Assembly (NCBI GenBank): GCA_016788885.1
Contig: JAEURX010000049.1
Span: forward strand, 1-38,547
Length of the DNA stretch: 38,547 bases
DNA from: Nitrospira sp.
GTDB taxonomy: Bacteria; Nitrospirota; Nitrospiria; Nitrospirales; Nitrospiraceae
Direction of reading: 5' to 3'
The position numbers and the translations under genes were made by a program. Under the pieces are notes generated by a model. It saw only the letters and a program-made list of their open reading frames with translations, made no database searches and was not told the origin of the DNA. Position 1 is the first letter of the stretch, and every line of letters starts with the position of its first letter. Shown here piece by piece: positions 18,240-26,970 of this stretch.

Positions 18240-19262
18240 CTATTCCTTCGGGAATACAGACGGCATTGGTTCCCAATGCGCCCCCCCATCGAGACTTTTG
18301 TATAAGCCACTGCCGTTCGTCCCGGCATAGAACACCTTGGCATCCGTCGCGCTCTGCGCGAGCGAGCGGATATTCGTGGTCGTGAACCCGTCGTTCAACG
18401 GCGTCCAGTTCAGGCCACCATCCTCGCTCCGGTGAATGCCATCCCGTCCGGCAAGATAGATGACTCCCGCACGCGTACGATCCAGCACCATCGCCACGAT
18501 CATTTGATCTTGCAACGACTCCCCGATGCGCACCCAGGACGCGGCACCGTTGGTGGTTTTGTAGAGCCCGGCCAGCGTCGCCGCGTAAACCGTGTCCGGC
18601 GCGAAGGGGTCCACCTGCACCGATGTCACCCCGAGCGCACGCGACGTCTTCACCATCCCCTCCGGCACCAGACCGTTATTCACTTGCAGCCAATGCGCCC
18701 CCTGATCGCTCGTTTTATAGACGCCGCCGCTGGTGCCGGCATACATCACCGAGGGGCGTGCGGGATCCATCCCGAGCGTCACCACCATCAAGACTTCCTT
18801 CATGCCCTCCATTTTCTTGACCCACCGCTCCCCGGCGTTCTTCGATTCGAACACGCCCATGGTGGTGGCCAGGAACATATGGCTATCGTCCGCCGGATCG
18901 AAGACAAACTGATTGACCACGGATGAGATGGTCGCGTCGTCCAAACCGGTTCGCGCTGAAGTCCAACGCTGGCCGCCGTCATAACTCTTATAGACCGCAT
19001 CGCCCTTCGTACCCGCATAGATCGTGGCGGGATAGAGCGGATCAATCCCCATCGCGATCACGCGAGAGTAGCTCATCCCCTTTGAGAGATTACTCCACGT
19101 TTTGCCGCCGTCCCGCGATTTGTAAATGTAGTCGTTGGTGGCGATGTACAGAATGTCGGGATTCGTAGGATGGAGTTGAATGACGACGATCGGATCACTC
19201 CCGCCGCAACCGCCGAGGAAGAGACCGGCAAGCAGGAACATAGAGGCAAGAAATTTGGTCAT
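18240..19262 (-). CDS. Asp-box (BNR-type) beta-propeller lipoprotein
   Basis: 340 residues. The N-terminus MTKFLASMFLLAGLFLGGCGG is a lipoprotein signal with the lipidated Cys after LGG. The rest consists of seven repeats ending in the Asp-box S/T-x-D/N-x-G-x-x-W: KSRDGGKTW, KSYDGGQRW, ESKNAGERW, KTSDQGAHW, KTTNGAASW, RSEDGGLNW and KSLDGGAHW. They are spaced about 45 residues apart, as for one seven-bladed propeller. Such proteins resemble the sortilin/Ycf48 fold. No glycosidase catalytic residues can be assigned, so enzyme function is not claimed. A short inverted-repeat element (19283-19405) lies 20 bp upstream of its ATG. Confidence 0.8.
   Translation of the reverse strand: MTKFLASMFLLAGLFLGGCGGSDPIVVIQLHPTNPDILYIATNDYIYKSRDGGKTWSNLSKGMSYSRVIAMGIDPLYPATIYAGTKGDAVYKSYDGGQRWTSARTGLDDATISSVVNQFVFDPADDSHMFLATTMGVFESKNAGERWVKKMEGMKEVLMVVTLGMDPARPSVMYAGTSGGVYKTSDQGAHWLQVNNGLVPEGMVKTSRALGVTSVQVDPFAPDTVYAATLAGLYKTTNGAASWVRIGESLQDQMIVAMVLDRTRAGVIYLAGRDGIHRSEDGGLNWTPLNDGFTTTNIRSLAQSATDAKVFYAGTNGSGLYKSLDGGAHWEPMPSVFPKE
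18241..18256. terminator. Stable UUCG hairpin at the end of convergent genes
   Basis: TATTCC-TTCG-GGAATA is a perfect 6-bp stem closed by a C(UUCG)G tetraloop on the plus strand, 27 bp after the stop of the plus-strand gene. It overlaps the last codons of the minus-strand lipoprotein gene. There is no U-tract. It may stabilise or end the plus-strand mRNA. Confidence 0.35.
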
Positions 19263-19282
19263 GCTTGAACCGCGGATCCACA

Positions 19283-19405
19283 GGGGATGGTCAAACAGGT
19301 CGCCCAGCGAGGCCGCAGCGAGGGAAGAGGCGAGGCGTACTGTGCTTGTACGTTGAGCCTCTGATCGAAGCGAGAACGAAGCTGGGCGCCTGTTTCACCA
19401 TCCCC
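19283..19405 (+). repeat. Inverted-repeat element E (123 bp), 3 bases from the yajQ stop
   Basis: The ends are matched inverted repeats of 25-26 bp (19283-19308 and 19381-19405) with one mismatch and one indel. The inner part reads AAACAGGTCGCCCAGC. The interior carries GCGAGAACGAAGCTGG at the right end, shared with the elements near 35.7-37.7 kb. The right end lies 3 bases beyond the stop of yajQ; the left end is 20 bp upstream of the lipoprotein ATG. No coding potential. Confidence 0.75.
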
Positions 19406-19408
19406 AGG

Positions 19409-19906
19409 CTAGCGGTAGTTGGTGAACTGCAAATCAATCCCAAAATCTTTTCCTTTAAGAAACGCAATGGCCGCTTGCAGATCGTCCTTGCTTTTGCTGA
19501 TCACCCGCACCTGTTCGCCCTGAATCTGCGCCTGCACCTTTAGCTTGGATTCTTTGACGACCTTGGTAATCTCCTTGGCCTTCTCCGAAGAAATCCCGCT
19601 TTGAATCTTGATCACTTGGCGAACGGTGGCCCCGAGCGCCTCTTCGATTTTGCCATAGTCGAACGCCTTCAAGGAGACGCCGCGCTTCACACACTTGCTC
19701 TTGATGATCTCAATGACGGCATTGAGCTTATATTCGTCGTCAGACAACACGACGAGTTCCTTTTCCTTCTCCTTTAACGTTAGCTCGGTCTTCGAGTCCT
19801 TGAAGTCGAACCGCTGCTTGATCTCCTTGGTCGCCTGATCGACGACGTTTTTCATTTCCTGCATATTCACTTCCGACACCACATCGAATGATGATTGGTC
19901 AGCCAC
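19409..19906 (-). CDS. yajQ: YajQ family nucleotide-binding protein
   Basis: 165 residues, the usual length for YajQ. The N-terminus [34 protein letters not shown] and the C-terminus [33 protein letters not shown] are classic family ends. Members bind RNA/nucleotides, and in Xanthomonas a YajQ homologue binds cyclic di-GMP; the role here is unproven. The start is GTG at 19906 behind a strong AAGGAGG about 6 nt upstream. It follows the cstA-type gene by 38 bp on the same strand, so co-transcription is possible. Confidence 0.93.
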   Translation of the reverse strand: MADQSSFDVVSEVNMQEMKNVVDQATKEIKQRFDFKDSKTELTLKEKEKELVVLSDDEYKLNAVIEIIKSKCVKRGVSLKAFDYGKIEEALGATVRQVIKIQSGISSEKAKEITKVVKESKLKVQAQIQGEQVRVISKSKDDLQAAIAFLKGKDFGIDLQFTNYR

Positions 19907-19944
19907 GATGTCCTCCTTCTAGGCTTCCGTCGATCGTCCCGTGC

Positions 19945-21951
19945 TTAACAGCAGCCGCCGCCTGGCGGTAGCATGAACTTGCGCTCGTCATGTCGATGAA
20001 TCGCCGTCTGCGCGCGACCTGCGGATCCACCACCGGCGGTTGCGATGACTTCGCTGCTGCTGAACGGCCGCTTCAGGATCACATACCCATACCACTGCTT
20101 CATGCTGTCGCTCAAGACGACGATCCCCAGGATCGCCACCACCGCGACGAGCACGGCATCGAGATAGAGCGCGAACGCTTGCCCCGCCGCCAATTTTGCC
20201 GCCTTCGCCAGAAACATCCAGAACATCTCATACGAGCCGGCCAGCGTAATCGCTCCCACGAACAACATGGGAATGGCCGTCACCCAGAGGTAGGGCGACT
20301 TCCACATTTTGATCAACACCGTCGTGGCGATACAGAGCGCCAGCGTGCCCAGCAATTGATTGGCCGCGCCGAACATCGGCCAGATGGTGGAAATGCTTCC
20401 GGTCCCAATCAAATACGCCCAGGAACCCACGACAAACGCACTGCTCAGCAACACGCCGGGCCACCAATTCATCTGTCGAAATGGCGCGTACACCCGCCCC
20501 GCCATTTCCTGAATCAGGTACCGCGCGACACGTGTCCCCGTATCGATCGTGGTGAGAATGAAGAGCGCCTCGAAGACCAGCGCGAACTGATACCAGTAGG
20601 CCATCAACCCGGCCATGCCCGGCAGCGCCGAAAAGATGGAGGCCATGCCTACAGCCAGTGAGACCGCGCCGCCGGGCCGCCCCGCCACATTCACCTCAAC
20701 CATCTGCGACAATTCCGCAATGCGCGATGGCGCGAAGCCCATGGCTGTTAGAGTCTCGGCTGATAGCATCGTATTGATCGCCAGATAATCGCCGGGAATC
20801 AGCACCGAGGCCGCAATCAGCGCCATCACCCCGACGAAGCTTTCCAGCAACATCGCCGCATATCCCACCACGGCCTGCGATTCCTGCTCGATCATCTTGG
20901 GCGTCGTCCCGGAGGACACCAGCGAATGAAAGCCCGATACCGCGCCACAGGCGATCGTGATAAACAGAAAGGGAAACAGCGTGCCGGGAATGATCGGTCC
21001 TCCGCCTTGGGCGAAGGTCGTCAACCGCGGCATCTCGATCGTCGGCGCCATCAGAATCACCCCGAGCCCGAGCAGGAACACCACCCCGAGTTTCATGAAG
21101 GTGGAGAGATAGCCCCGCGGGACCAGTAACATCCAGCCCGGCAAGACCGAAGCGACAAACCCATACCCGGCCAGTAACCAGACCAGCGCCGGTTTGTCGA
21201 ATTCGAACAACCAGGCATAGGACGACTGCCCTACGACCCGGCCGAACAGAACCGCCGCAACCAGCAATACCAAGCCGATCACCGACACTTCGGCGACCGC
21301 GCCCGGTCGAAACTTCTGAAGATAAAACCCCATGATGAACCCGATGGGAATCGTCATGGCAATCGTAAAGGTACCCCACGCGTTGTGGTAGAGCGCATTG
21401 ACCACCGCGAAACCGAGCCCCGCCAACGCGACCACCACAATAAACAGGACCGCCACTGCTGTCGCCGTGCCGGTAATGGACCCCAGTTCATCATGTGCGA
21501 TCTCCGGCAACGAGCGGCCGTTACGACGCATCGAGGCGACCAGGATAATAAAATCCTGCACCGCCCCCGCCAGAACGGCACCGATCACCAGCCAGAGAAA
21601 ACCTGGCAGAAACCCGAACTGCGCCGCCAGCACTGGGCCGAGCAAAGGACCAGCCCCAGCAATTGCCGCGAAGTGATGGCCGAACAGGACGACTCTATTG
21701 GTGGGATGAAAGTTTACCCCGTCGTTCAACCTCACGGCGGGCGTCAGACGCGCATCATCCAACTGCACCACCTTCCGAGCCAACCACCGGCCATAAAACC
21801 GATAGGCCAAGACGTAGATGCAAGCCGCCGCGACGACCAACCAGAGCCCGTTCACTTTTTCGGTGGGATTGATGATACCGACAACATGGGCAAGCGCCAC
21901 CGCCGCGAGCACCGACAGCAGCATCCAGAGCACAATCAAGGCTGTTTTCAT
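19945..21951 (-). CDS. cstA: CstA-family carbon starvation / peptide-pyruvate transporter
   Basis: 668 residues from ATG 21951, with many transmembrane helices. Family signatures include LWLVVAAACIYVLAYRFYGRWLA, GHHFAAIAGAGPLLGPVLAAQFG, GAVLAGAVQDF, SGFHSLVSSGTTPKMI and WPMFGAANQLLGTLAL. The family takes up peptides or pyruvate across the inner membrane. The frame continues upstream to 22044, but the chosen ATG matches where CstA proteins begin (MKTALIVLWMLLSVLAAVAL). The C-terminal tail is unusual: a His/Arg stretch followed by GGGCC at the very end. Divergent from the PilZ gene. Confidence 0.9.
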   Translation of the reverse strand: MKTALIVLWMLLSVLAAVALAHVVGIINPTEKVNGLWLVVAAACIYVLAYRFYGRWLARKVVQLDDARLTPAVRLNDGVNFHPTNRVVLFGHHFAAIAGAGPLLGPVLAAQFGFLPGFLWLVIGAVLAGAVQDFIILVASMRRNGRSLPEIAHDELGSITGTATAVAVLFIVVVALAGLGFAVVNALYHNAWGTFTIAMTIPIGFIMGFYLQKFRPGAVAEVSVIGLVLLVAAVLFGRVVGQSSYAWLFEFDKPALVWLLAGYGFVASVLPGWMLLVPRGYLSTFMKLGVVFLLGLGVILMAPTIEMPRLTTFAQGGGPIIPGTLFPFLFITIACGAVSGFHSLVSSGTTPKMIEQESQAVVGYAAMLLESFVGVMALIAASVLIPGDYLAINTMLSAETLTAMGFAPSRIAELSQMVEVNVAGRPGGAVSLAVGMASIFSALPGMAGLMAYWYQFALVFEALFILTTIDTGTRVARYLIQEMAGRVYAPFRQMNWWPGVLLSSAFVVGSWAYLIGTGSISTIWPMFGAANQLLGTLALCIATTVLIKMWKSPYLWVTAIPMLFVGAITLAGSYEMFWMFLAKAAKLAAGQAFALYLDAVLVAVVAILGIVVLSDSMKQWYGYVILKRPFSSSEVIATAGGGSAGRAQTAIHRHDERKFMLPPGGGCC

Positions 21952-22092
21952 GCGCGGGATACTAGCACAAACGCAAGGAGATGGGGCGACGTGAGACCAT
22001 ACGTGCCAGGCCTTGAACATGTAGGCGAACAGGAAGTGCAGCACGGTTGAGCAAGAACGCGCTCGCCGGGTTTGTTATACTTTTTCTCAGCT

Positions 22093-22488
22093 ATGTCTCC
22101 TGCCACGCCTTCAGAGCCATCCGGGCGAGAACGCCGCGAATTTTATCGCATCACCGTTCTTCTCCCCATGTGCATTCAGGTCGCAGGAGAGGACACAGAA
22201 GGCGAGTTAACCGAGACGTCCGTCAACCTCAGCGCCGGAGGTATCGGCGTGATGGTCACCACAGATTATAAATTCCGTGACGTCCTGTCCCTGACGCTTC
22301 TCCTCCCCGATCACGGTCACTTTAAGGCCTCTATCCAGGTCCTGCGAATGGATCCACTGCCGCTCCTTGGCGGTATGTATCGCCTCCACGCTCGCTTCGT
22401 GGGGATGACCGCTCAAGACCGGGAACTCCTCGTCAGATACATCCTGCGTTTTCAACGTGACCATCTACAGGAACATTATTCCGCCTGA
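22093..22488 (+). CDS. PilZ domain protein (putative c-di-GMP receptor)
   Basis: 131 residues from ATG 22093. The N-terminus has RREFYR, the RxxxR half of the c-di-GMP site. NLSAGGIGV about 40 residues later matches the (D/N)xSxxG half. The domain fills nearly the whole protein, so it is a stand-alone PilZ adaptor. No ribosome site precedes the ATG, and a TATACT lies 12 bp upstream, so a near-leaderless transcript is possible. Divergent from the CstA gene. The binding partner cannot be inferred from the sequence. Confidence 0.85.
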   Translation: MSPATPSEPSGRERREFYRITVLLPMCIQVAGEDTEGELTETSVNLSAGGIGVMVTTDYKFRDVLSLTLLLPDHGHFKASIQVLRMDPLPLLGGMYRLHARFVGMTAQDRELLVRYILRFQRDHLQEHYSA

Positions 22489-22593
22489 CCGGACGAATGC
22501 GCCTTCGATGACATGTCATCAGTCATCGGCAACCTTAACAAGCCTACCCTGCGCCGTTTGCTTCCGCAACCGGTTACAGGGGATGATGCGCAT

Positions 22594-23601
22594 ATGCGCG
22601 CACTCACATGGCTCCTCGGTACGGTCATCGCACTGGCAACCGTCGGTGCGGTTTACCAAATCGTCGGCATGGTGCTGGATCGGCAACAGTATCCGCCACC
22701 AGGCCAAATGGTCGACATTGGCGGACAGCGGCTGCATCTCTATTGCCTTGGGACGGGAAACCCGACCGTGATCCTGGAGGCGGCTGCGCCGGGATGGTCG
22801 TTGTATTGGAGCACGGTGCAACCGCAACTGGCCCGAACCACACGCGTCTGCGCGTATGATCGCGCCGGTCTCGGGTGGAGCGATCGTGGTCCGCTGCCGC
22901 GCACGGGACAACGGATGGCGAAGGAACTCCATTGCCTGCTGGAACGCGCCGGCATCGCCGGGCCTTATGTGCTGGTGGGACATTCTCTGGGCGGCCTGGT
23001 CGCCCGGCTCTACCAACACGACTATCCCCAAGAAGTCGTCGGCATGGTGCTGGTTGATGCGGGACATGAGTTGGAAATGCGTCAGGCAGAATTTCGATCA
23101 TTCGCCAACGCCGGCAAATCCATGCTGCCCGTCTTTCGCGCCATGACGATGCTGGGCATCACGCGCCTGATAGCTTCATATGACCAACTGCCGCCGATCT
23201 TGACTCTGCAGGAAGAGAAGGTCCCCGCAGAGATTCGACCAATGTTGCGCACCGTCTGGCTGCGGACCGGTTATGTGTCCACGCTCGCTGACGAAAGTGA
23301 TGGACTGATTGAAACCCTGGAACAGGTGCGCCACAGCGGTCGGTTGGGCGATCTTCCGTTGGTCATTATCACAGCCACGGGCCCGGTCTGGTGGCCGGAT
23401 ATGCCGGGTCAGGTGAATCCCGCGAAGTTCAAAAAGATGTGGATGGATCTGCAACAGGACCTGACCACACTCTCGACGAAGAGCCGCCAGGTATTTGCCG
23501 AGCACAGCAGTCACTTCATTCAATTCGATGAGCCGTCGCTCGTCGCCGAGTCGGTTCGCCAGATGATCGATCTCACCCGCCGGACAGCCACCTTCAAGTA
23601 A
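22594..23601 (+). CDS. Membrane-anchored alpha/beta hydrolase
   Basis: 335 residues from ATG 22594, chosen because an AGGGGAT site precedes it and an N-terminal hydrophobic helix follows (LTWLLGTVIALATVGAVYQIVG). The alpha/beta hydrolase core shows the oxyanion region LEAAAPGWSLYW, the nucleophile elbow GHSLGG and a late catalytic His in AEHSSHFIQFDEP. The acid is probably an Asp in the second half. Substrate unknown; relatives are annotated as lipases, esterases or dehalogenases. Probably anchored in the inner membrane facing the periplasm. The frame extends upstream to 22513 with a less convincing start. Confidence 0.8.
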   Translation: MRALTWLLGTVIALATVGAVYQIVGMVLDRQQYPPPGQMVDIGGQRLHLYCLGTGNPTVILEAAAPGWSLYWSTVQPQLARTTRVCAYDRAGLGWSDRGPLPRTGQRMAKELHCLLERAGIAGPYVLVGHSLGGLVARLYQHDYPQEVVGMVLVDAGHELEMRQAEFRSFANAGKSMLPVFRAMTMLGITRLIASYDQLPPILTLQEEKVPAEIRPMLRTVWLRTGYVSTLADESDGLIETLEQVRHSGRLGDLPLVIITATGPVWWPDMPGQVNPAKFKKMWMDLQQDLTTLSTKSRQVFAEHSSHFIQFDEPSLVAESVRQMIDLTRRTATFK

Positions 23602-23632
23602 AGAAGTCGCACTGTAGGATTTCCCCACGTAC

Positions 23633-23648
23633 GGCTGCTGCCGCAGCC
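23633..23648. terminator. Hairpin between convergent genes
   Basis: GGCTGC-TGCC-GCAGCC is a perfect 6-bp stem with a 4-nt loop, halfway between the convergent stops of the hydrolase (23601) and the flippase-like gene (23673). It has no T-run, so it is at best a weak bidirectional terminator. Confidence 0.3.
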
Positions 23649-23672
23649 TGGCACTATTTGGGAGGGTGATGG

Positions 23673-24668
23673 TTATTCCCGGGAAAGAGAGGGATCGGCA
23701 CCTTTGGTCATGATCGCCAGACAGCCGAGCCCCAGCGCGATCCAGACGAACTCCCGAAAGCGCCGCAGGAGCGCGAAGGTAATGCCCGTGACTTCGCCAT
23801 AGCCGAACGCGGAGAGCAGGAACAGATTGCCTGCGTCTTGCGCACCCAAACTGCCTGGAATAAAAAACGTCCCTCCTTTGATAAAGACGGATAACGCCCC
23901 AATCGCGACAGCCGGCAAGACGTTGATGGATTGCCCCATGCACAACACCATCACATAGACCTCTAGCGCTTCCGCCAGCCAGCCAAGCAGAAACAGCCCC
24001 GTCGAAAGGAGGAAGGCTTGTCGTTGATGGGAATAAAAGCCCGCGATGGTACGATCCAGTTCGATCAACTGCTGTTCGCGCGCCTCCAGAAACTGAATAC
24101 GCAGACCGATGCGCCGCAGCAGATTCAGGATCCACCCGAACATGCCCTGCCGTTGGACGATGACAAAGGCGCCGACCCCGAACAGCAGGAGGCCGACGCT
24201 GACCAACCCTGCCATGATCGTCTGTCCGGCCGATCCGCCTGAGCCCAATAACCAGAATCCCAGGCCGATGCCCGCAAGGATGAAAAGAATCTGGGCGATA
24301 GTCATGGTGGTTTTGGCCGTCACCACGGAAGCGAGGCCCTCTACGAGCGGCACGCCCTGGCGACTGAGGAGGTAGGCCTTCAGCGGTTCGCCTCCCACGT
24401 AGGCCGTAGGAGTGGTCATGTTTACGACTTCTCCGGCGGTACGAATGGCTAAGATACGCCAAAAGGGAACGCCGTTTGCCCAGGCGCCGAGCGTCACACG
24501 CCAGCCATAGGCTTCGAGCACATACATCAGGAGAGAGGGAAGAAGGACCAGCACCATGGCCGCGGGACCCAGTTGCGTCACCGCATCGTAAATACGCCCG
24601 ATGCCGATGTGCCAGACCAGTGCCGAGAGTGTCAGCGCCCCGAGGAGAAGGAGGGCTGCTTTAAGCAC
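23673..24668 (-). CDS. Flippase-like integral membrane protein (LPG synthase TM domain / UPF0104 family)
   Basis: 331 residues, about eight hydrophobic segments. Signatures include TAGEVVNMTTPTAYVGGEPLKAYLL and FIKGGTFFIPGSLGAQDAGNLFLLSAFGY, typical of the lysylphosphatidylglycerol synthase transmembrane/AglD-like family. Members are thought to move or modify lipids. The GTG start at 24668 overlaps the end of the preceding phosphatidyltransferase gene by 8 bp, so the two are translationally coupled. As the last gene of the six-gene operon it could translocate the lipid product made by the upstream enzymes; that role is inference. Confidence 0.82.
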   Translation of the reverse strand: MLKAALLLLGALTLSALVWHIGIGRIYDAVTQLGPAAMVLVLLPSLLMYVLEAYGWRVTLGAWANGVPFWRILAIRTAGEVVNMTTPTAYVGGEPLKAYLLSRQGVPLVEGLASVVTAKTTMTIAQILFILAGIGLGFWLLGSGGSAGQTIMAGLVSVGLLLFGVGAFVIVQRQGMFGWILNLLRRIGLRIQFLEAREQQLIELDRTIAGFYSHQRQAFLLSTGLFLLGWLAEALEVYVMVLCMGQSINVLPAVAIGALSVFIKGGTFFIPGSLGAQDAGNLFLLSAFGYGEVTGITFALLRRFREFVWIALGLGCLAIMTKGADPSLSRE

Positions 24669-26115
24669 GGGCCCGTGCCGAGGGTCGGATGACCCACACC
24701 ATCATCAACCAAAAGACGGTTGAGCCGAGTGCGGCCATCCACAAAAACCAATCGAGTTTATCCAGCAGGGCAAAGAGGAAGACCACCACGGAAAAATCGC
24801 GACTCGCCACATTTTTCAAAATGAAGTCGGACCAGGCCGCCTGCTTCGGTGTGTTCCACCCTCGAGTGGCGCCGATCTTTTGTGCCTTGGTGACCAGCCA
24901 GAATGCCATGGCATTGCCGAACACGGCTGCGCCACCCAGCGCCAAGGGAACCCATGCCTCGGCCGTATCGGCTTGGCGCATATAGGCCCCACAGGCGATG
25001 CCGGCGAAGATGGCGATGTGCACCACGTTGTCCATGGCGATATCCAGCCAGGCGCCGAACGGGGATTCCGTGAAGGTGAGCCGCGCCACCTCGCCATCGC
25101 AACAATCGATAATGGCCGCGAGTTGAAACAACAGCGCGGCCACAATGCCGGCTGTGTAGCTCCCCAGGCCGAATCCGACGGCGGCGAGGAGCCCGACAGC
25201 GGTCGCCACCATCGTGATGGTATTCGGGGAGCACTTCAGTTGGAGAAAGAGTCGCGTCAACAGCCGCGAGAAGGTGCGATTGAAGTAGCGATCGACAAAT
25301 CCTTCAGCCTCGCCCTTCAGCGAACGGAACAACGTCCGCTCTGCCTGGCCGGCGCTTGCCTGATCCCACACCTCGCGATACCAGAGCCCTGCATGAGACG
25401 CGGCGGCCACCACCCGTACACGACCTTCAACGGCGGCATGTTCGAGCCAGCGGCGCATGGGCGTCATCCCGGCGCCTTCCGTAACGCCACTCGCCTGGAG
25501 GGCAGCCGCCCCACTGGGCGGGTTCAAAATGCTGGCCGGCAACACCACCAGGTCGGCCGCGACCTGATGCCCCTGCTGGCCGGGCTGATTGTGGAATGAA
25601 ACCAGCCGCCCTTCCTGAAATGCGACCACCGGATTCCGACGACCGACCACAGACTCAACCGGACCCACTTCACGCGTCACCACCAGTGCCTCGCCATCAC
25701 GCACGGTCTGGCGCAGATGTTCGATTAAGCCCTTGGAGAATACCGCTTGAACTCCGGCCACGAGACAGAACCCCCGGACTTCAGCGGCCAAGGATTCCCA
25801 GGTACGCGGATCGTCGAGCGGAAATTCCCGGACGGGCATCCATCGGACCGGAATCGTCACACGAGCTCCACGCGCCAAGGCTTGCTTGAGCAACTCTTCA
25901 TCGGGACCGGCCAGGACGATCAATTGGCGAATGCCCCCGCGTTGCAAGGTGAGCACAGTCCGCTGAAAGAGGCTCAATCCTCCGATGTGGGTCAAGGGGC
26001 CGACGTCGGCAAGACCGCGGCCCGGGCGATCCCCGAAGAGACCGGCGCCCGGCAACAAGATGGCCGTGCTCAATCCCTGCAGTTCCGCGCCCCGTTGTAA
26101 TGTACTTTCACTCAT
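24661..26115 (-). CDS. Nucleotidyltransferase-like / CDP-alcohol phosphatidyltransferase fusion
   Basis: 484 residues in two parts. Residues ~15-240 look like a nucleotidyltransferase fold (TAILLPGAGLFGDR, IRQLIVLAG) but lack the canonical GxGxR loop, so activity there is doubtful. Residues ~290-480 form a membrane CDP-alcohol phosphatidyltransferase with the full motif D337-x2-D340-G-x2-A-R345-x8-G354-x3-D358-x3-D362. The layout resembles the fused IPCT/DIPPS enzymes of inositol-phosphodiester synthesis, and also fused head-group transferases of phosphonolipid pathways. With the operon context, transfer of a CMP-activated head group to a lipid alcohol is the likely reaction. A 135-bp gap with heptamer repeats separates it from the next gene upstream. 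Confidence 0.85.
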   Translation of the reverse strand: MSESTLQRGAELQGLSTAILLPGAGLFGDRPGRGLADVGPLTHIGGLSLFQRTVLTLQRGGIRQLIVLAGPDEELLKQALARGARVTIPVRWMPVREFPLDDPRTWESLAAEVRGFCLVAGVQAVFSKGLIEHLRQTVRDGEALVVTREVGPVESVVGRRNPVVAFQEGRLVSFHNQPGQQGHQVAADLVVLPASILNPPSGAAALQASGVTEGAGMTPMRRWLEHAAVEGRVRVVAAASHAGLWYREVWDQASAGQAERTLFRSLKGEAEGFVDRYFNRTFSRLLTRLFLQLKCSPNTITMVATAVGLLAAVGFGLGSYTAGIVAALLFQLAAIIDCCDGEVARLTFTESPFGAWLDIAMDNVVHIAIFAGIACGAYMRQADTAEAWVPLALGGAAVFGNAMAFWLVTKAQKIGATRGWNTPKQAAWSDFILKNVASRDFSVVVFLFALLDKLDWFLWMAALGSTVFWLMMVWVIRPSARARA

Positions 26116-26123
26116 GATTGGAC

Positions 26124-26158
26124 TCGTCGTTCGTCTTTCGTCATTCGTATTTCACGCA
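26124..26158. repeat. Tandem 7-bp repeats upstream of the phosphatidyltransferase gene
   Basis: On the plus strand the sequence runs tcgtcgt, tcgtctt, tcgtcat, tcgtatt, tcacgca: four good copies of TCGTNNT and one decayed copy, all in 7-bp phase. The block ends 9 bp before the ATG at 26115 of the minus-strand gene, so it lies in its untranslated leader or at its ribosome-binding region. Confidence 0.6.
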
Positions 26159-26250
26159 GACACGGGAAGTTGAGAGCCCTAGCGTACGGTGTCGATTCTC
26201 TCCAGAGGACGCGTCGCACTTCATGCGTCACCTGCATCGAGCGCGTGGTT

Positions 26251-26970
26251 CTATAGGCGGGGGAGAACCTCCCGCTCCGCCTTCGTCACATCTTCAGGGA
26301 AATCGATTTCCGTCCAGGGCAACCCACCGATTTTCTCATGCCCGACTTTGACGTCACGGAAATACTGCAACAACCCGTCCTCGTATTCCATGTCCCAGCG
26401 GCCCTCGTCGATGTACCCCTTGAGCGAGGCGATCACATGCGCCGTATCGGCCCGACGTACCCTGAGAAATCCCACGCCTTCACCGGCGAGATCGTACCGA
26501 TCAGGCATTTTCTTGCTCAGGGCGATGACGCGGTCGCCCTGTACGACGACCATACATTCCTCGCCCGTCTGTTTCACGGTATCGTCCATCAGCAGGCAAT
26601 TCTCATAGGGCGAGGCCACCAGACGGCGAAGGATTTCCCGGTGAAACAACACATCCGCATCCATGATGACCACATCGTCGGTCAGCGCCTGTCTCGCGAT
26701 CCATAATGACGAAATGCTGCCGCGATGAAACTCCTCGTTCACGAGATAGGAGATGTCGACCCCATGACATTGCGAGCCCACGGCAGCCCGGATCATGTCC
26801 TGTTTATATCCCACGACAATCGTGGCCTGCCTGATACGAACCGCCGCGAGGGATTCGAGATACCGGGACAACAAGGTCTGCCCGCCGATCTCGATCAGGC
26901 ATTTCGACTTATGCTGGGTCACCGGCCAGAGACGTTTACCCACGCCTGCCGCAAGGATAATCGCCTTCAT
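26251..26970 (-). CDS. Sugar/head-group nucleotidyltransferase (PntC/LicC-like)
   Basis: 239 residues, one nucleotidyltransferase domain. The N-terminus IILAAGVGKRLWPVTQHKSKCLIEIGG carries the GxGxRL loop and the activating Lys region, DADVLFH is the metal-binding DxD, and MEYEDGLLQYF sits near the end. This type activates phosphocholine (LicC), 2-aminoethylphosphonate (PntC) or related alcohols/phosphates with CTP. Its ATG overlaps the stop of the PhnW-like gene (ATGA), so the substrate is probably that enzyme's amino product. The CTP and AEP preference is inferred, not seen. Confidence 0.82.
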   Translation of the reverse strand: MKAIILAAGVGKRLWPVTQHKSKCLIEIGGQTLLSRYLESLAAVRIRQATIVVGYKQDMIRAAVGSQCHGVDISYLVNEEFHRGSISSLWIARQALTDDVVIMDADVLFHREILRRLVASPYENCLLMDDTVKQTGEECMVVVQGDRVIALSKKMPDRYDLAGEGVGFLRVRRADTAHVIASLKGYIDEGRWDMEYEDGLLQYFRDVKVGHEKIGGLPWTEIDFPEDVTKAEREVLPRL

